A DNA stretch of 37,659 bases from Deltaproteobacteria bacterium. Its GTDB lineage: Bacteria > Myxococcota > B64-G9. A model generated the notes under the pieces. The model did no database searches. It saw nothing but the letters and a program-made list of their open reading frames with translations, and was not told the DNA's origin. Position 1 is the stretch's first letter, and every line of letters starts with the position of its first letter. The position numbers and the translations under genes are program-made. Shown here piece after piece: positions 7,901-16,691 of this stretch. The stretch spans positions 1-37,659 of the forward strand of contig JAFDKH010000066.1 in assembly GCA_019307065.1 (NCBI GenBank), in the 5' to 3' direction.

Positions 7901-8527
7901 ATGCACAAATTGAGCAAAATCAAACAAACTCTTGGGTTTACATTGATAGAGCTCATGGTGGTGATTGCCATCGTCGCTTTCGTAACCGCTGCGGTAGTCC
8001 CCTCATTTTCGTTGTCTCTGCAGCGAAACCGGCAACGTGAGGCATCGATGTTGATTGTACAAGCGGTCTTCGCTGCCCGGGGCCGGGCGGCGCGCACCGG
8101 TCGCTGTCACCGGATTCGAATCGATTTTGACGATCCGGGCGTGGAAGGCGGGTACGGCGGTATGGTTACGGTCGAGGAGTACTCTGAGCGGATCGAATGC
8201 TCCAACACCACTGGTGGATCGGGCGACTGGAGAACCTTGAGTGTCAAATGCGTCGCCGACAATGACGACGATGATCATGCCGGTTTAGTGGGAAACGATA
8301 TTGCTATCAGCGACGTGCTCGACTCAGACTGCGTATCGCTGGGAGTAAACTCGGTTGAAGTTCTCTTCGAACCCACTGGAGGTTTGAACATTACCATACC
8401 AGGCAATGCCGATGAGAGGTTTTTTTCCATTCAAGCTTACACGTCGGGCGGTGATCCGGTCGGCGTGACCCGGCATGTACGCCTTGCGAGCGGCGGAGCT
8501 GTGAAATATACGATGTGCGAACCTTAG
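7901..8527 (+). CDS. FimT/GspH-like minor pilin
   Basis: A 208-residue prepilin-like protein. A short basic leader ends in Gly12, and the class III signal continues as G|FTLIELMVVIAIVAF, with Glu at position +5 of the mature protein. Prepilin peptidase should cut after the Gly and methylate the new Phe. The hydrophobic helix is followed by a globular domain with Cys residues near the C-terminal half. Size and first position in a fimT-pilV-pilW-pilX-pilY1 order fit FimT/FimU/GspH proteins, which prime pilus assembly as part of the tip complex. GGAGG at 7891-7895 precedes the ATG. It is the first gene after the sigma-54 promoter. Which FimT/FimU paralogue it is cannot be decided. It ends with TAG. 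Confidence 0.88.
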   Translation: MHKLSKIKQTLGFTLIELMVVIAIVAFVTAAVVPSFSLSLQRNRQREASMLIVQAVFAARGRAARTGRCHRIRIDFDDPGVEGGYGGMVTVEEYSERIECSNTTGGSGDWRTLSVKCVADNDDDDHAGLVGNDIAISDVLDSDCVSLGVNSVEVLFEPTGGLNITIPGNADERFFSIQAYTSGGDPVGVTRHVRLASGGAVKYTMCEP

Positions 8528-8555
8528 AGGGTTGTCCTAGTCTGGAGTTATACGC

Positions 8556-9251
8556 ATGAACCCAAACTGTAAAGTCATCAAAAAGGGATTACAGACAGAC
8601 GGTTTCACGCTTTTCGAGCTGATGGTCGCCATGGTTATCCTGGCGGTTGGGCTGTTTGCCATAGTTCAGCTCGGTGTGGTTTCGGTTAGGGGCAACGGCT
8701 TCTCGCGTGAGAGGATCGAGGCCATGGAAATCGCCTCGGGTGTTCTCGACGAGATCAAAACAAGATCGTCGCGATGGGTTGATAATCAAACCGGGCCGGA
8801 CCCGACTTTTGCTCAAATCTTTCCTGATATTACGCTTTGTGTTGAGCCGCCGGATGTACTCGACCCGGGACAACCTTTGGATATCGACGACCTGGAAGCC
8901 TGGCCGACATATTTGAGCGGCGCAGGGGTTCGCAAGGACATAGCTGACGGAACCACGCCGGTGGAAGCCCTGAAAATAAATGCCGATGGCGAGGTCGCGG
9001 GTTGCGGCGACTTGACCTGCGCTCGGGCAATCTACCGGGTACACTATATCGCCTATGGACAATCGCTAATGCCACCGCTCGACATTACAGACCTCGCCAG
9101 GATTACCATTTTTGTCTCCTGGGACAGCAAAGATTACGGCGAAAAAGACTACAACTGGGAGAACGAGGGTTGGTGGAATGCCGGAGTAGATTTCTGGAAA
9201 CGGCACATGGTGGTGGCCACTACAGAAATCTTCAGAGGGAGAAACTGGTAA
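8556..9251 (+). CDS. pilV: PilV-like minor pilin
   Basis: A 231-residue prepilin with leader ending in Gly and the class III motif G|FTLFELMVAMVILAVGLFAI, with Glu at +5. The 'MVAMVILAVGLFAI' helix is characteristic of PilV/GspI-type minor pilins. The globular part contains several Cys (for example LCVEP and the pair in GCGDLTCARA), which may form disulfides in the periplasm. It should join the priming tip complex with the neighbouring FimT-, PilW- and PilX-like proteins and PilY1. GGAG at 8544-8547 precedes the ATG. Its stop codon shares one base with the start of the next gene (TAATG), which indicates translational coupling. Identification rests on helix type and gene order. Confidence 0.85.
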   Translation: MNPNCKVIKKGLQTDGFTLFELMVAMVILAVGLFAIVQLGVVSVRGNGFSRERIEAMEIASGVLDEIKTRSSRWVDNQTGPDPTFAQIFPDITLCVEPPDVLDPGQPLDIDDLEAWPTYLSGAGVRKDIADGTTPVEALKINADGEVAGCGDLTCARAIYRVHYIAYGQSLMPPLDITDLARITIFVSWDSKDYGEKDYNWENEGWWNAGVDFWKRHMVVATTEIFRGRNW

Positions 9252-10357
9252 TGGCCGCGTGTGACAAAAAAGGATTTACGCTGATCGAGATGATGGTAGC
9301 CCTGGTTGTCGGCGGGCTGCTGATGGCTTCTCTGGTGGCCTTGTCCAGTTCGGTCCAGAAATCTTTCGGCCGATCGAAAGACATCACCGAATTGCAGGCC
9401 AACCTGAGATTTACCATGAAATTGCTGGTGGATGATTTCTCGAGACTGGCCTATATGTCCTCGCCGGATCCGGGGGATGAGGAACGTGAAATGTGTCATC
9501 GGCATCCCCTGGGAAACCTGGCTGTAGATGGCGATTACAAGTCTATTGCTTACGATTCTGATGACAATAGTTGGACGCTGCGGGGCAACTTCGTCAGTTC
9601 GCGCGACTATTTGATCTCAAAAATGCCCCACAAGGTTTTGTGTCGCAACGGCCTGGATCCTGTGAAATACACAAACTGCGAGATTTCCGGGGCCTCGACA
9701 ATTTCTAACACCCAATCGGTACAGAAACAATTTATGCCCTTTGCCGACGGCCCTCCTTTCTGCAGGATTTTTAAGGCGGGCCTACGGATACAGTTAGATA
9801 CCGGCGACGGTCGCTACAGCTATCACATCGTGAGCGGAATAGGTGAAGAATACGGCCATACTTTAACTCCTGTATTGAACCCCGACATACCGGGTGATGA
9901 CTTCTGGGTCAGTCCGATAAGCGCGATCGAGTATCGCTTCGAAGAAGACGGCGACTATACCGAGCGTTACTCGACCCCGACCGCGGATGCGGCGCGCTGG
10001 GTGCTTTGGCGGGAAACTCAGGGTGACAGAGTGGAGGTGGGCGAGTTTCTGCTGCCGCCCCCGGATGGTTTCAACATCGAGGTTTACAATGCCGCCAATA
10101 TCGCTATCAGCACTCCGGTTGTCTCTGGCGCCGATGTCGACCCTCCGGCTGCTATGCGCGCGATAATGATCACCCTGCGGGCGCGCACCGAAGTCGAAGA
10201 TCCGCGCTTGAGCATCAACGATCTCGATCCGGCCTCGCGTAACTTCGGGGTCGATCTGGACGGAGATGCGGAAAACGGATTGGCCCGGGTGCGCATGGAA
10301 CAAACCGTGGTCGAATTGCGCAACCTGGCACTCAACCCCTGTCTGGCAGAACATTGA
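9251..10357 (+). CDS. pilW: PilW-like minor pilin
   Basis: A 368-residue prepilin. The start at 9251 is chosen because it sits 9 bases after GGGAG and places the class III signal at the N terminus: a seven-residue leader KK-G before G|FTLIEMMVALVVGGLLMAS, with Glu at +5. An open frame extends upstream but overlaps the previous gene and would bury the signal. PilW/GspJ-type proteins are the large minor pilins of the priming complex; the length and the DITELQANLRF segment after the helix fit PilW. The C-terminal domain contains beta-rich stretches with an IEYRFEEDGDY segment typical of the family. It overlaps the PilV-like gene by one base. The next gene starts about 12 bases on. Confidence 0.87.
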   Translation: MAACDKKGFTLIEMMVALVVGGLLMASLVALSSSVQKSFGRSKDITELQANLRFTMKLLVDDFSRLAYMSSPDPGDEEREMCHRHPLGNLAVDGDYKSIAYDSDDNSWTLRGNFVSSRDYLISKMPHKVLCRNGLDPVKYTNCEISGASTISNTQSVQKQFMPFADGPPFCRIFKAGLRIQLDTGDGRYSYHIVSGIGEEYGHTLTPVLNPDIPGDDFWVSPISAIEYRFEEDGDYTERYSTPTADAARWVLWRETQGDRVEVGEFLLPPPDGFNIEVYNAANIAISTPVVSGADVDPPAAMRAIMITLRARTEVEDPRLSINDLDPASRNFGVDLDGDAENGLARVRMEQTVVELRNLALNPCLAEH

Positions 10358-10368
10358 GGGAGGACATG

Positions 10369-11013
10369 ATGTATTCTTATAACAGAGTCCGCCGGTCTAT
10401 ACGCGGTAACGCCCTGATATTATCGGTGCTGATTCTACTGGCCTTGACCTCGGTCGGACTCGTATCGGTCCAGCGCACCAACACCGATCTGCTGGTGGCC
10501 GCCAATCTGGTGCGGGCCAAGCAAGCTCATTTTGCCGGCGAGAGCGGCACCGCACGCAGCTTAGTGATGACGGGGGCAAATCTCAACGGGATCTTATTTG
10601 ATATGCATACCCGCAACAGGGGAGATGTTGGAGACGTTGCTTTCGTTGATCGTAGCTTGCGGTTGTGCCAGTTCAGTACCGCCATTCCCGATCCAACCGG
10701 CACCGGCCAGAACAACTACATACCGACAGTTGCTCCGCCGGCTGCGGTGGAGTCTTCAGTTGCACGGATTCGTCAGGATATGGCCTTTTTAGTGGATATC
10801 GTGCATGTATCTGAATCCAAGGGAATGCTGGGTTTTAGCGTGGATGAAGACATTTGCTTTCAAACTTTCGATTTCGGCGCAACCGGGGCCATTCCCACGG
10901 CCGACGAACAGACAGTTCTAGAAACTATTAATAATGCCGATTCGCTGGTAGTCAGAAATCGCGCCCGGGCCATGGTGGGTCCCTGGGAGTGTTCTATGAA
11001 GCACGGGAGCTGA
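10369..11013 (+). CDS. pilX: PilX-like minor pilin / pilus assembly protein
   Basis: A 214-residue protein. It has a basic leader (RVRRSIRG) and then the hydrophobic stretch NALILSVLILLALTSVGLV. As in PilX/GspK-type proteins, the helix lacks the usual Glu at +5, and the segment HFAGESGTARSL shortly after matches the PilX pattern 'A-E-S-G'. The start at 10369 is preferred because GGAGG (10359-10363) lies 5 bases upstream; ATG 10366 and TTG 10354 in the same frame are alternatives. It completes the four-pilin priming set before pilY1. PilX-like proteins promote bacterial aggregation and tip assembly in the studied systems. The C terminus (from about residue 60) shows no further recognisable domain. 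Confidence 0.78.
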   Translation: MYSYNRVRRSIRGNALILSVLILLALTSVGLVSVQRTNTDLLVAANLVRAKQAHFAGESGTARSLVMTGANLNGILFDMHTRNRGDVGDVAFVDRSLRLCQFSTAIPDPTGTGQNNYIPTVAPPAAVESSVARIRQDMAFLVDIVHVSESKGMLGFSVDEDICFQTFDFGATGAIPTADEQTVLETINNADSLVVRNRARAMVGPWECSMKHGS

Positions 11014-11047
11014 TTTTTCTCGCTCTAATAATATGGAGGATAAAATC

Positions 11048-14000
11048 ATGAAGAGAGTGAGTGGAGCATTTGTTGGTATGGCAATGTTGCTGATGCTGGT
11101 TGGCGGTGCGGGCGATGCCCGGGCCCAGTCGTTTACGAGTGGAGACGATCCGATGATCTACCTGCCCCAGATGCTGTTGATCATCGACACTTCCTGTTCG
11201 ATGGGCTGGGGAGACTACAACGGCCGGACGCCGATTCAGGCCGCGCGCGAGGTGCTAATCGGGGTTCCGACCTGTCCGGACAATAGTGACCTGGGAATTC
11301 TGGACGCCTACAAAGATCTGGTTCATTTCGGCTTTGCGACCTTCGATTCGCACCGCACTAAATACGACTACCCGGTCGGCGGCGACGGTATGGGTCACTA
11401 CGGGATCAAAAAGCGCAATATTGGCGAAGGCTCGCTGATCGACATGGTCAAGGCCGACGACCCGCTCGATATGATCGGACACAGCGCCGAGATATCAAGC
11501 TCGGCCTGCTCGATGACCGCCAATGGTGGCACTCCGCTGGGCCCGGCCCTCTGGGATGCCCGCTTGTATTGGTCCAACTGGCGGGATGAAATCGATGTGC
11601 CCGATCCGCTGGACAAGTGCTATCCCAAGTTTACGGTATTGATGTCCGACGGGTATGGCAACACCGGCGAGGGCGCCTATGGTACCGGGATACCGAATGC
11701 CCTGGCCCTATGGAACCTCGACATTTTCAACCCCGGGGTGGCCCGCCTGTTCTCGCCCTGGTATGCCGACAAGACCAAGGGTATTCCGACATTTGCGGTC
11801 GGTTTCGGTCTTGACGAGGAAGAAATTGAGGAAATGGACGCCATCGGTCTGGCCGGCTCGGGTCTCCTGTTAGAAGCCTATGCTGCCGACGATCCGGCCG
11901 CGTTGTACGATGCCTTTGCCATGATCCTGGCCGCGATCTTATCCGGTGAATCCAGCCGCACAACCGCGATCGGCTCGCCTTCCAGAAATACATCGGATGC
12001 TTCATTCCTGTACGCAGCTTTCTTCGAAGTCCCGCGCGATTCGCCTTTCTGGAAAGGGCACCTGGTGCGGGTCAAGATGATAAAAACCGAAGTTCCGCCT
12101 GATAGCGGCATCTGGGTTTCCGAGGTCTCCAGCGATATGGACAACGACTGGATCTATTTCGAGACGCGTCTGGAGGATCAAGATGCGCAATCCAACCTGC
12201 CCCTGTCCGGTCGCCAGATAATGACTGTAATCGAAGACCCTCGAAGCTCAACGATCGCACCCGGGCGCGGTTACGACAGTTCGGGGGCCGATACCTCCGG
12301 TCTGGTTCCCTTCGTCGGAACCAACACCGATATCGACCCCTGGATGTGCATTAGAGATACCGGCGAGGAAATTGCCGGTGTCCCTATAACCGAGGCGCAA
12401 CTCGCCGAGCGCGTCAGGAGGTTTATCCGCTCCGAGCCCGACATCCCGACAGTCAATGGCAACTATACAACTCCACTCACTCCGGTGCTGGGCGACATTT
12501 TCCACTCCAACCCAGTGCTCGTACCGCCGCCGTCTTCAATGGGACCCGACTTCAGGTACGATGCCTACTTCGCCCAGAACAAGGATCGCTACACGATGAT
12601 ATATTTCGGCGGCAACGACGGCATGCTGCACGCGTTCATCGCCGAAGATCCGGACGGCGAAGACACAGAAAATACCGGCAAAGAGCTGTGGGCGTTTGTG
12701 CCCAACAACTTGCTGCCCAAGTTGCAGCGCAGGCGATTCAACCACGAGGTTTTTGTAGATGGTAGTCCGGTGGTCAGGGATGTATATTTCAGAGAACTCC
12801 CCACAACCGATGGTAACGGTGACCAAATGTTTGATGCTTCGGACGACCCGATGAAAGGCGCCTATCGGACAGTCCTCATTTCAGGTGAGCGGGCAGGCGG
12901 CAGCACCTATTTCGCCCTGGATGTGACCGACCCGGAAAACCCCAGGTACTTATGGGAGTTCCGTACCGATGTTGCCGATGACGCCACCTATAGCTTTTCT
13001 CAATGCCAGCCGCCCGTCATGCAAACCTGGGCCAAGCCGATTATAGGCAAGGTCTGGCTGAAAGAAGAAGCAACCGAGATACGTTTCAGCAAAGATGTGG
13101 CCATTTTCCCGGGCGGTTTCGTGCCTCCCCAATCATTCCTGAACGTAACGAGTTGCGTGGATTTCGCCAGAATGATCAAGGGAGGAAACACACTCTACGT
13201 GGTTGATATCGAGACCGGTGATCTGTTGAAAAAGTTTCCTTTCAGTGATGCAGCAACCGACGCTGATTCTATTCTTGACAGTTTCTACTCCCGGTTAGAA
13301 TCGCATCCGGAGCTCAACTGGAATAAATGGGGCGCGGGCAGTTTCTTCAGCGGCGAGGATTGGGGCTGCGGTGAACACCGCCCGCTCGTCGGCGAACAAT
13401 TGAGTGTTCCCCTGGCGCTGGATCATCCCAGCAACTGCACAGTTTTTGAAGACGAGAATGTATATGAAAAAGTTTGCTGCTGGAATCCCAGCAACGGCAA
13501 TCATGGTACCGGCTGTGACAGAAATGGTCCTGGTAATTGTTCCTACCGCTACTACAAAGACAAGACCGTGCCTGGCGGTATGGAAGTCTTCCTCAAACTC
13601 GAGGGCTGTCACCAGGTCTGCAACCCCGATCAGGGCTGCATTGAAGTGCCCGAAGATCAACGCGGACGCTTCAGCCTGACCCTTGAAGACAATTTCAACA
13701 TCGAAGGAGTCGCGGCCACACCGGCGGCCTACAATACGGCCATGACAAAGTTTATAACCCGGGTCTTCGTGCCGACCACGGATGGTAGAGTCTTCCGGAT
13801 CTCGATGAACAACGGCGAATACGATGAGAGTGGCGACCCCGGTGATATGGTCAGCTCCTACACCGCTGGGGACTTTGATTTTGGGTGGGATGTCGATCGC
13901 TTGCCCAACGGCACTCCCGTACCCTGGTATGACACCGGAGAAGGCCTGCCGATCATGGTCAGTCCCGGCCTGGCATTGAACTACAAGAGCAACCTGGTCT

Positions 14001-14476
14001 TGTACTTCGGTACCGGCCGGACCGACACACTCGAGTGGTCGGATCAAAACTACAAATTCTACGGCGTCGAAGAGACTCGTGACGAGGATACCGGAGAGAC
14101 TGAAAACGAGGGCGTAGATGTCTACGAGCCGATTGTATTTGACGAGGGCGAGCGCATGTGGGGCAAACCGTTGGTGGTTGGTGGAAAGGTGATTTTCACG
14201 ACTTTCGAAGCATCCGAATCCACCTGCGGATCCGGGAAGGGCTACGTTTATCTCCTGCGCTTCGATGATTTCGACCCGGCCAATTGCGAACCGGAGGAAT
14301 GTCTCTGGAAAGATGACTTGGGTAACGAAGGCGGTCCGATAAAAGAGGCAAAAATGATCTGGACTCCGACCGGCCCGGCGGTCATGGCCCAATCGGGAAC
14401 TACTCTGCATACGTTGCCGGTTGGAAGTGCCATTACCCCGGCTGCGCGGGTATTGCACTGGGGCAAGGTGCTCTAG
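11048..14476 (+). CDS. pilY1: PilY1-type pilus tip protein with vWA-like region
   Basis: A 1142-residue secreted protein. The start at 11048 has GGAGGA (11035-11040) 7 bases upstream and gives a normal signal peptide ending near DARAQS. The N-terminal half contains a von Willebrand A-like fold with the metal-ion motif DTSCSMG near residue 42 and a later MSDGYGNTG segment. The C-terminal half is the conserved PilY1 beta-propeller, recognised by YFGGNDGMLHAF, ELWAFVPNNLLPKLQ and LISGERAGGSTYFALDVTDP. PilY1 sits at the pilus tip with the minor pilins, modulates retraction and binds surfaces. Unusual here is an insertion of about 90 residues (about 773-865) holding nine cysteines (for example VCCW, GCHQVC). 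It ends with TAG, followed by a strong hairpin, and is the last gene of the sigma-54 operon. Confidence 0.92.
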   Translation: MKRVSGAFVGMAMLLMLVGGAGDARAQSFTSGDDPMIYLPQMLLIIDTSCSMGWGDYNGRTPIQAAREVLIGVPTCPDNSDLGILDAYKDLVHFGFATFDSHRTKYDYPVGGDGMGHYGIKKRNIGEGSLIDMVKADDPLDMIGHSAEISSSACSMTANGGTPLGPALWDARLYWSNWRDEIDVPDPLDKCYPKFTVLMSDGYGNTGEGAYGTGIPNALALWNLDIFNPGVARLFSPWYADKTKGIPTFAVGFGLDEEEIEEMDAIGLAGSGLLLEAYAADDPAALYDAFAMILAAILSGESSRTTAIGSPSRNTSDASFLYAAFFEVPRDSPFWKGHLVRVKMIKTEVPPDSGIWVSEVSSDMDNDWIYFETRLEDQDAQSNLPLSGRQIMTVIEDPRSSTIAPGRGYDSSGADTSGLVPFVGTNTDIDPWMCIRDTGEEIAGVPITEAQLAERVRRFIRSEPDIPTVNGNYTTPLTPVLGDIFHSNPVLVPPPSSMGPDFRYDAYFAQNKDRYTMIYFGGNDGMLHAFIAEDPDGEDTENTGKELWAFVPNNLLPKLQRRRFNHEVFVDGSPVVRDVYFRELPTTDGNGDQMFDASDDPMKGAYRTVLISGERAGGSTYFALDVTDPENPRYLWEFRTDVADDATYSFSQCQPPVMQTWAKPIIGKVWLKEEATEIRFSKDVAIFPGGFVPPQSFLNVTSCVDFARMIKGGNTLYVVDIETGDLLKKFPFSDAATDADSILDSFYSRLESHPELNWNKWGAGSFFSGEDWGCGEHRPLVGEQLSVPLALDHPSNCTVFEDENVYEKVCCWNPSNGNHGTGCDRNGPGNCSYRYYKDKTVPGGMEVFLKLEGCHQVCNPDQGCIEVPEDQRGRFSLTLEDNFNIEGVAATPAAYNTAMTKFITRVFVPTTDGRVFRISMNNGEYDESGDPGDMVSSYTAGDFDFGWDVDRLPNGTPVPWYDTGEGLPIMVSPGLALNYKSNLVLYFGTGRTDTLEWSDQNYKFYGVEETRDEDTGETENEGVDVYEPIVFDEGERMWGKPLVVGGKVIFTTFEASESTCGSGKGYVYLLRFDDFDPANCEPEECLWKDDLGNEGGPIKEAKMIWTPTGPAVMAQSGTTLHTLPVGSAITPAARVLHWGKVL

Positions 14477-14508
14477 CCCGGGCTGTTTTGCAACATAGAA
14501 ACTTCAGT

Positions 14509-14541
14509 CGAGGCCGGCCGTTTTTACGGCTGGCCTCGTTT
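14509..14541 (+). terminator. Hairpin terminator after pilY1
   Basis: CGAGGCCGGCCGT and ACGGCTGGCCTCG pair over 13 positions with one mismatch around a TTTT loop, and TTT follows. The stem lies 33 bases after the pilY1 stop and should end the sigma-54 pilin operon. Confidence 0.75.
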
Positions 14542-14552
14542 GCCTGGGGCGA

Positions 14553-14581
14553 TTGATTTCAAGCCGAGTCTGGGTTATAGA
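14553..14581 (+). promoter_or_regulatory. Sigma-70-like promoter for the Lys-rich lipoprotein gene
   Basis: TTGATT (14553-14558), a 17-base spacer, then TATAGA (14576-14581), just after the pilY1 terminator and about 28 bases before the next ATG. A predicted start near 14588 leaves room for the GGGAGG ribosome site. Confidence 0.45.
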
Positions 14582-14609
14582 CATGGGCAGATAGATCGGG
14601 AGGAACCGA

Positions 14610-15083
14610 ATGCTGAAACGTTTAATAAAATATGGGGCTCTGGTTGTCGCCTGCCTGGCCTTGCTTGGCGGCTGTCGGGCCTGTGGTTGTGCACCCCAGG
14701 AAGGGCCCAAGCTGGCTGCCAAGCGCACCAAGAAACCCAAGAACAAAAAGCCCACCAAGGTTGCCAAACACAGACCAGATCGAACTCGCAAGAAAAAACC
14801 CGATTCGACCAAGAAACCGACACCGCGCGGTGAAATACCGGTATTTAAAAAACCGCGCATGATCATCAAACCGGGCACTACCATAGGCTTGAGCCGTCTA
14901 CCGGTGGTGTCCAAAGAAGAAATGAATGACCCACGTCTAGTTGGCATGCACCCGGCCGCTAAAAAGGCGATAAAGATTCTCGAATACGAGCAAAAAAACA
15001 ACCCGCGCTATAAGGCCGCTCGTGAAAAGGCGATGAAGACCCCCCATCCAACGATAGACAAGAAAGAAGTCGGAGTACATTAA
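14610..15083 (+). CDS. Lys-rich putative lipoprotein, function unknown
   Basis: A 157-residue protein with a lipoprotein signal: basic start, hydrophobic core and lipobox LLGGC near residue 22, followed by a CGC cluster. Residues about 30-75 are a basic, Lys/Pro/Thr-rich low-complexity tether (for example AKRTKKPKNKKPTKVAK). The C-terminal half has a short conserved-looking segment (LPVVSKEEMNDPRLVGMHP) and a charged helix. I recognise no family. GGGAGG precedes the ATG by about 6 bases. It stands between the pilin operon and the pilMNOPQ operon, so an envelope role linked to the pilus, for example as an accessory lipoprotein, is possible but only inferred from position. Confidence 0.75.
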   Translation: MLKRLIKYGALVVACLALLGGCRACGCAPQEGPKLAAKRTKKPKNKKPTKVAKHRPDRTRKKKPDSTKKPTPRGEIPVFKKPRMIIKPGTTIGLSRLPVVSKEEMNDPRLVGMHPAAKKAIKILEYEQKNNPRYKAAREKAMKTPHPTIDKKEVGVH

Positions 15084-15141
15084 TCCACTAAATAAAGGCA
15101 ATAAACACGCAAGATTAGTACAGGTGAGATAAAATTAATAG

Positions 15142-15169
15142 TAAATTAGGTATAATTATATTTAATTTA
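15142..15169. promoter_or_regulatory. 28-bp AT-rich palindrome, candidate operator
   Basis: TAAATTA (15142-15148) and TAATTTA (15163-15169) are an inverted repeat around the self-complementary TATAATTATA (15151-15160), all with one centre. Only the two positions on each side of the core do not pair. It lies 11 bases before the -35 box of the promoter driving the XRE-type regulator gene, the classic place for an operator or activator site. Confidence 0.45.
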
Positions 15170-15180
15170 GCTAAAAATTC

Positions 15181-15209
15181 TTGACATTGAAGTAAGTCTA
15201 TTGGATACT
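15181..15209 (+). promoter_or_regulatory. Sigma-70-like promoter of the XRE-pilMNOPQ operon
   Basis: Consensus TTGACA (15181-15186), 17-base spacer, GATACT (15204-15209). The 90 bases upstream are strikingly AT-rich compared with the surrounding genes and could act as an UP element. The predicted start is near 15217. It is the only clear promoter before pilM. Confidence 0.65.
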
Positions 15210-15269
15210 ATTTGAGTCCATGATCCAAAATTACTCTAAAAGGGTAACGTGGGCAGGAGACGAGCCAAA

Positions 15270-15569
15270 ATGAATAAGAACCGGAGTCAAGCATCAGTTG
15301 GTGTTCTAGAACGAACGGATGAATCGACCCCTAAGGGCGGAGGCCAAAAAAAGGCTCGCAACAACGTCCGTAAGATTCGTGAGTCCCTTCTACTGAGCAA
15401 GGCAGAGTTGGCTCGCAAGGCCGGGCTTAGTGCCTTGACCATCGATCGAGTCGAATCGGGCTATAGTTGCCGGATGGACACCAAACGTAAAATTATTCTC
15501 GCTCTCGGAATGACCTTATCCGACAAGGACGAGGTTTTTATCCAGGACGAGCAGCCCGAAGAGAGCTGA
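15270..15569 (+). CDS. Small XRE-family helix-turn-helix regulator
   Basis: A 99-residue protein. The N-terminal 40 residues are basic and probably flexible. Residues about 35-90 form a Cro/CI-type helix-turn-helix: IRESLLLSKAELARKAGLS, then the recognition helix ALTIDRVESGYSCRM and a supporting helix KRKIILALGM. The tail is acidic. The ATG at 15270 is chosen because AGGAGA lies 9 bases upstream; a GTG at 15249 in frame is less likely. It is the first gene of the pilMNOPQ unit, 47 bases before pilM, and a palindrome lies upstream of its promoter. Control of its own operon is the simplest idea but unproven. No phage or mobile genes surround it. Confidence 0.85.
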   Translation: MNKNRSQASVGVLERTDESTPKGGGQKKARNNVRKIRESLLLSKAELARKAGLSALTIDRVESGYSCRMDTKRKIILALGMTLSDKDEVFIQDEQPEES

Positions 15570-15616
15570 TGTTGGGCCCGGTATTCAAAGCAAGTGGTTC
15601 GAAAGGGTAAGGACCC

Positions 15617-16681
15617 ATGGGCAGATCAAAGAACGTAATCGGGTTGGACATCGGATCGAATTCGGTCAAGCTTGTCCACCTGAAGGAAAGCAAGCGTGGC
15701 TACCAGCTGCAAAACTTTGGCTCCACGCAGCTTCCGCCGGAAGCCATCATCGACGGTGCGCTGATGAATTCTACGGTAATTGTATCGACCATCCGCGAAC
15801 TGATGCAGTCGCAGCGGGTCCGCCATAAAGAAGTCGGGATAGCCATCAGCGGCCACTCAGTCATCATAAAGAAGATCACTCTGCCGGCCATGACCGATGA
15901 AGAACTGGAAGAGTCAATCCAGTGGGAAGCCGAGCAATATATCCCCTTCGATATTAATGATGTCAATATCGATGTTCAGGTACTAACGCCGGAAGCCAGC
16001 GAACAGGGTCAGATGGATGTCTTGCTGGTGGCAGCCAAGAAGGACATGATCAACGATTACCTGGCGGTCGTTCAGGAGGCCGGGCTCACGCCGATGGTCG
16101 TTGACGTGGCTTCGTTCTGTGTCGAAAACGCATTCGAAGTCAACTATGACCTGCCGGTCTCGGACACGATCGTCTTGGTAAACATCGGAGCCAGTGTCAT
16201 CAACATCAACGTATTGTCCGAGGGAATGACTGCCTTCACGCGTGACATCTCCATGGGCGGCAATCAGTTCACTGAAGAAATCCAGAAACAACTGAACGTA
16301 AGTCATGATGAGGCTGAAGCTCTGAAATTGGGCGGCGGTTCCATGGCGGATGCCGATTCTGTTGTTCCTCAGGAAGTCGAGCGAGTCATCGCCGCCGTAT
16401 CAGAAAACCTAGCCGGCGAGATTCAGCGCTCTTTGGATTTCTACATGGCTACGGCTGCCGACAGCCAGATTAGCCGAATCTATCTCAGCGGAGGAACCTG
16501 TAAGCTGCCTTCGTTATATAAAGTAATCGAAAACAAAGTTGGTGTACCGGTAGAGATCATGAACCCATTTAGAAACATCGAGTTCGATCCGAAGCGATTC
16601 GACCCTGAATACATCCGCGAAGTCGGGCCATCGGCCGCGGTTGCGGTGGGTCTGTCGATTCGGACGCCCGACGACAAGTGA
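15617..16681 (+). CDS. pilM: PilM, actin-like type IV pilus assembly ATPase
   Basis: A 354-residue cytoplasmic protein of the FtsA/actin fold. The N terminus shows the phosphate-binding motif GLDIGSNSVKLVHL, followed by the 1C-like insertion region (GIAISGHSVIIKKI, WEAEQYIPFDIND). The second phosphate loop is VLVNIGASVININV, and the adenosine motif is IYLSGGTCKLPSL. Length and all motifs match PilM. In the studied systems PilM binds the short cytoplasmic tail of PilN and links the PilN-PilO-PilP-PilQ trans-envelope complex to the motor ATPases. The NLLP motif PilM would bind is present in the next gene. The ATG at 15617 is preceded by a purine-rich AAGGGTAAGG. The pilN start is 10 bases downstream of the stop. 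Confidence 0.96.
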   Translation: MGRSKNVIGLDIGSNSVKLVHLKESKRGYQLQNFGSTQLPPEAIIDGALMNSTVIVSTIRELMQSQRVRHKEVGIAISGHSVIIKKITLPAMTDEELEESIQWEAEQYIPFDINDVNIDVQVLTPEASEQGQMDVLLVAAKKDMINDYLAVVQEAGLTPMVVDVASFCVENAFEVNYDLPVSDTIVLVNIGASVININVLSEGMTAFTRDISMGGNQFTEEIQKQLNVSHDEAEALKLGGGSMADADSVVPQEVERVIAAVSENLAGEIQRSLDFYMATAADSQISRIYLSGGTCKLPSLYKVIENKVGVPVEIMNPFRNIEFDPKRFDPEYIREVGPSAAVAVGLSIRTPDDK

Positions 16682-16691
16682 GGAAGCAGCC

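Noticed and set aside
13295-14458. Long antisense frame (387 codons) opposite pilY1.
   Set aside because: It mirrors the codon pattern of a strongly supported gene and has no family features or start signals.
15270-15569. XRE regulator as a phage or island remnant.
   Set aside because: No integrase, attachment site or phage genes nearby; it sits directly in the pilMNOPQ operon.
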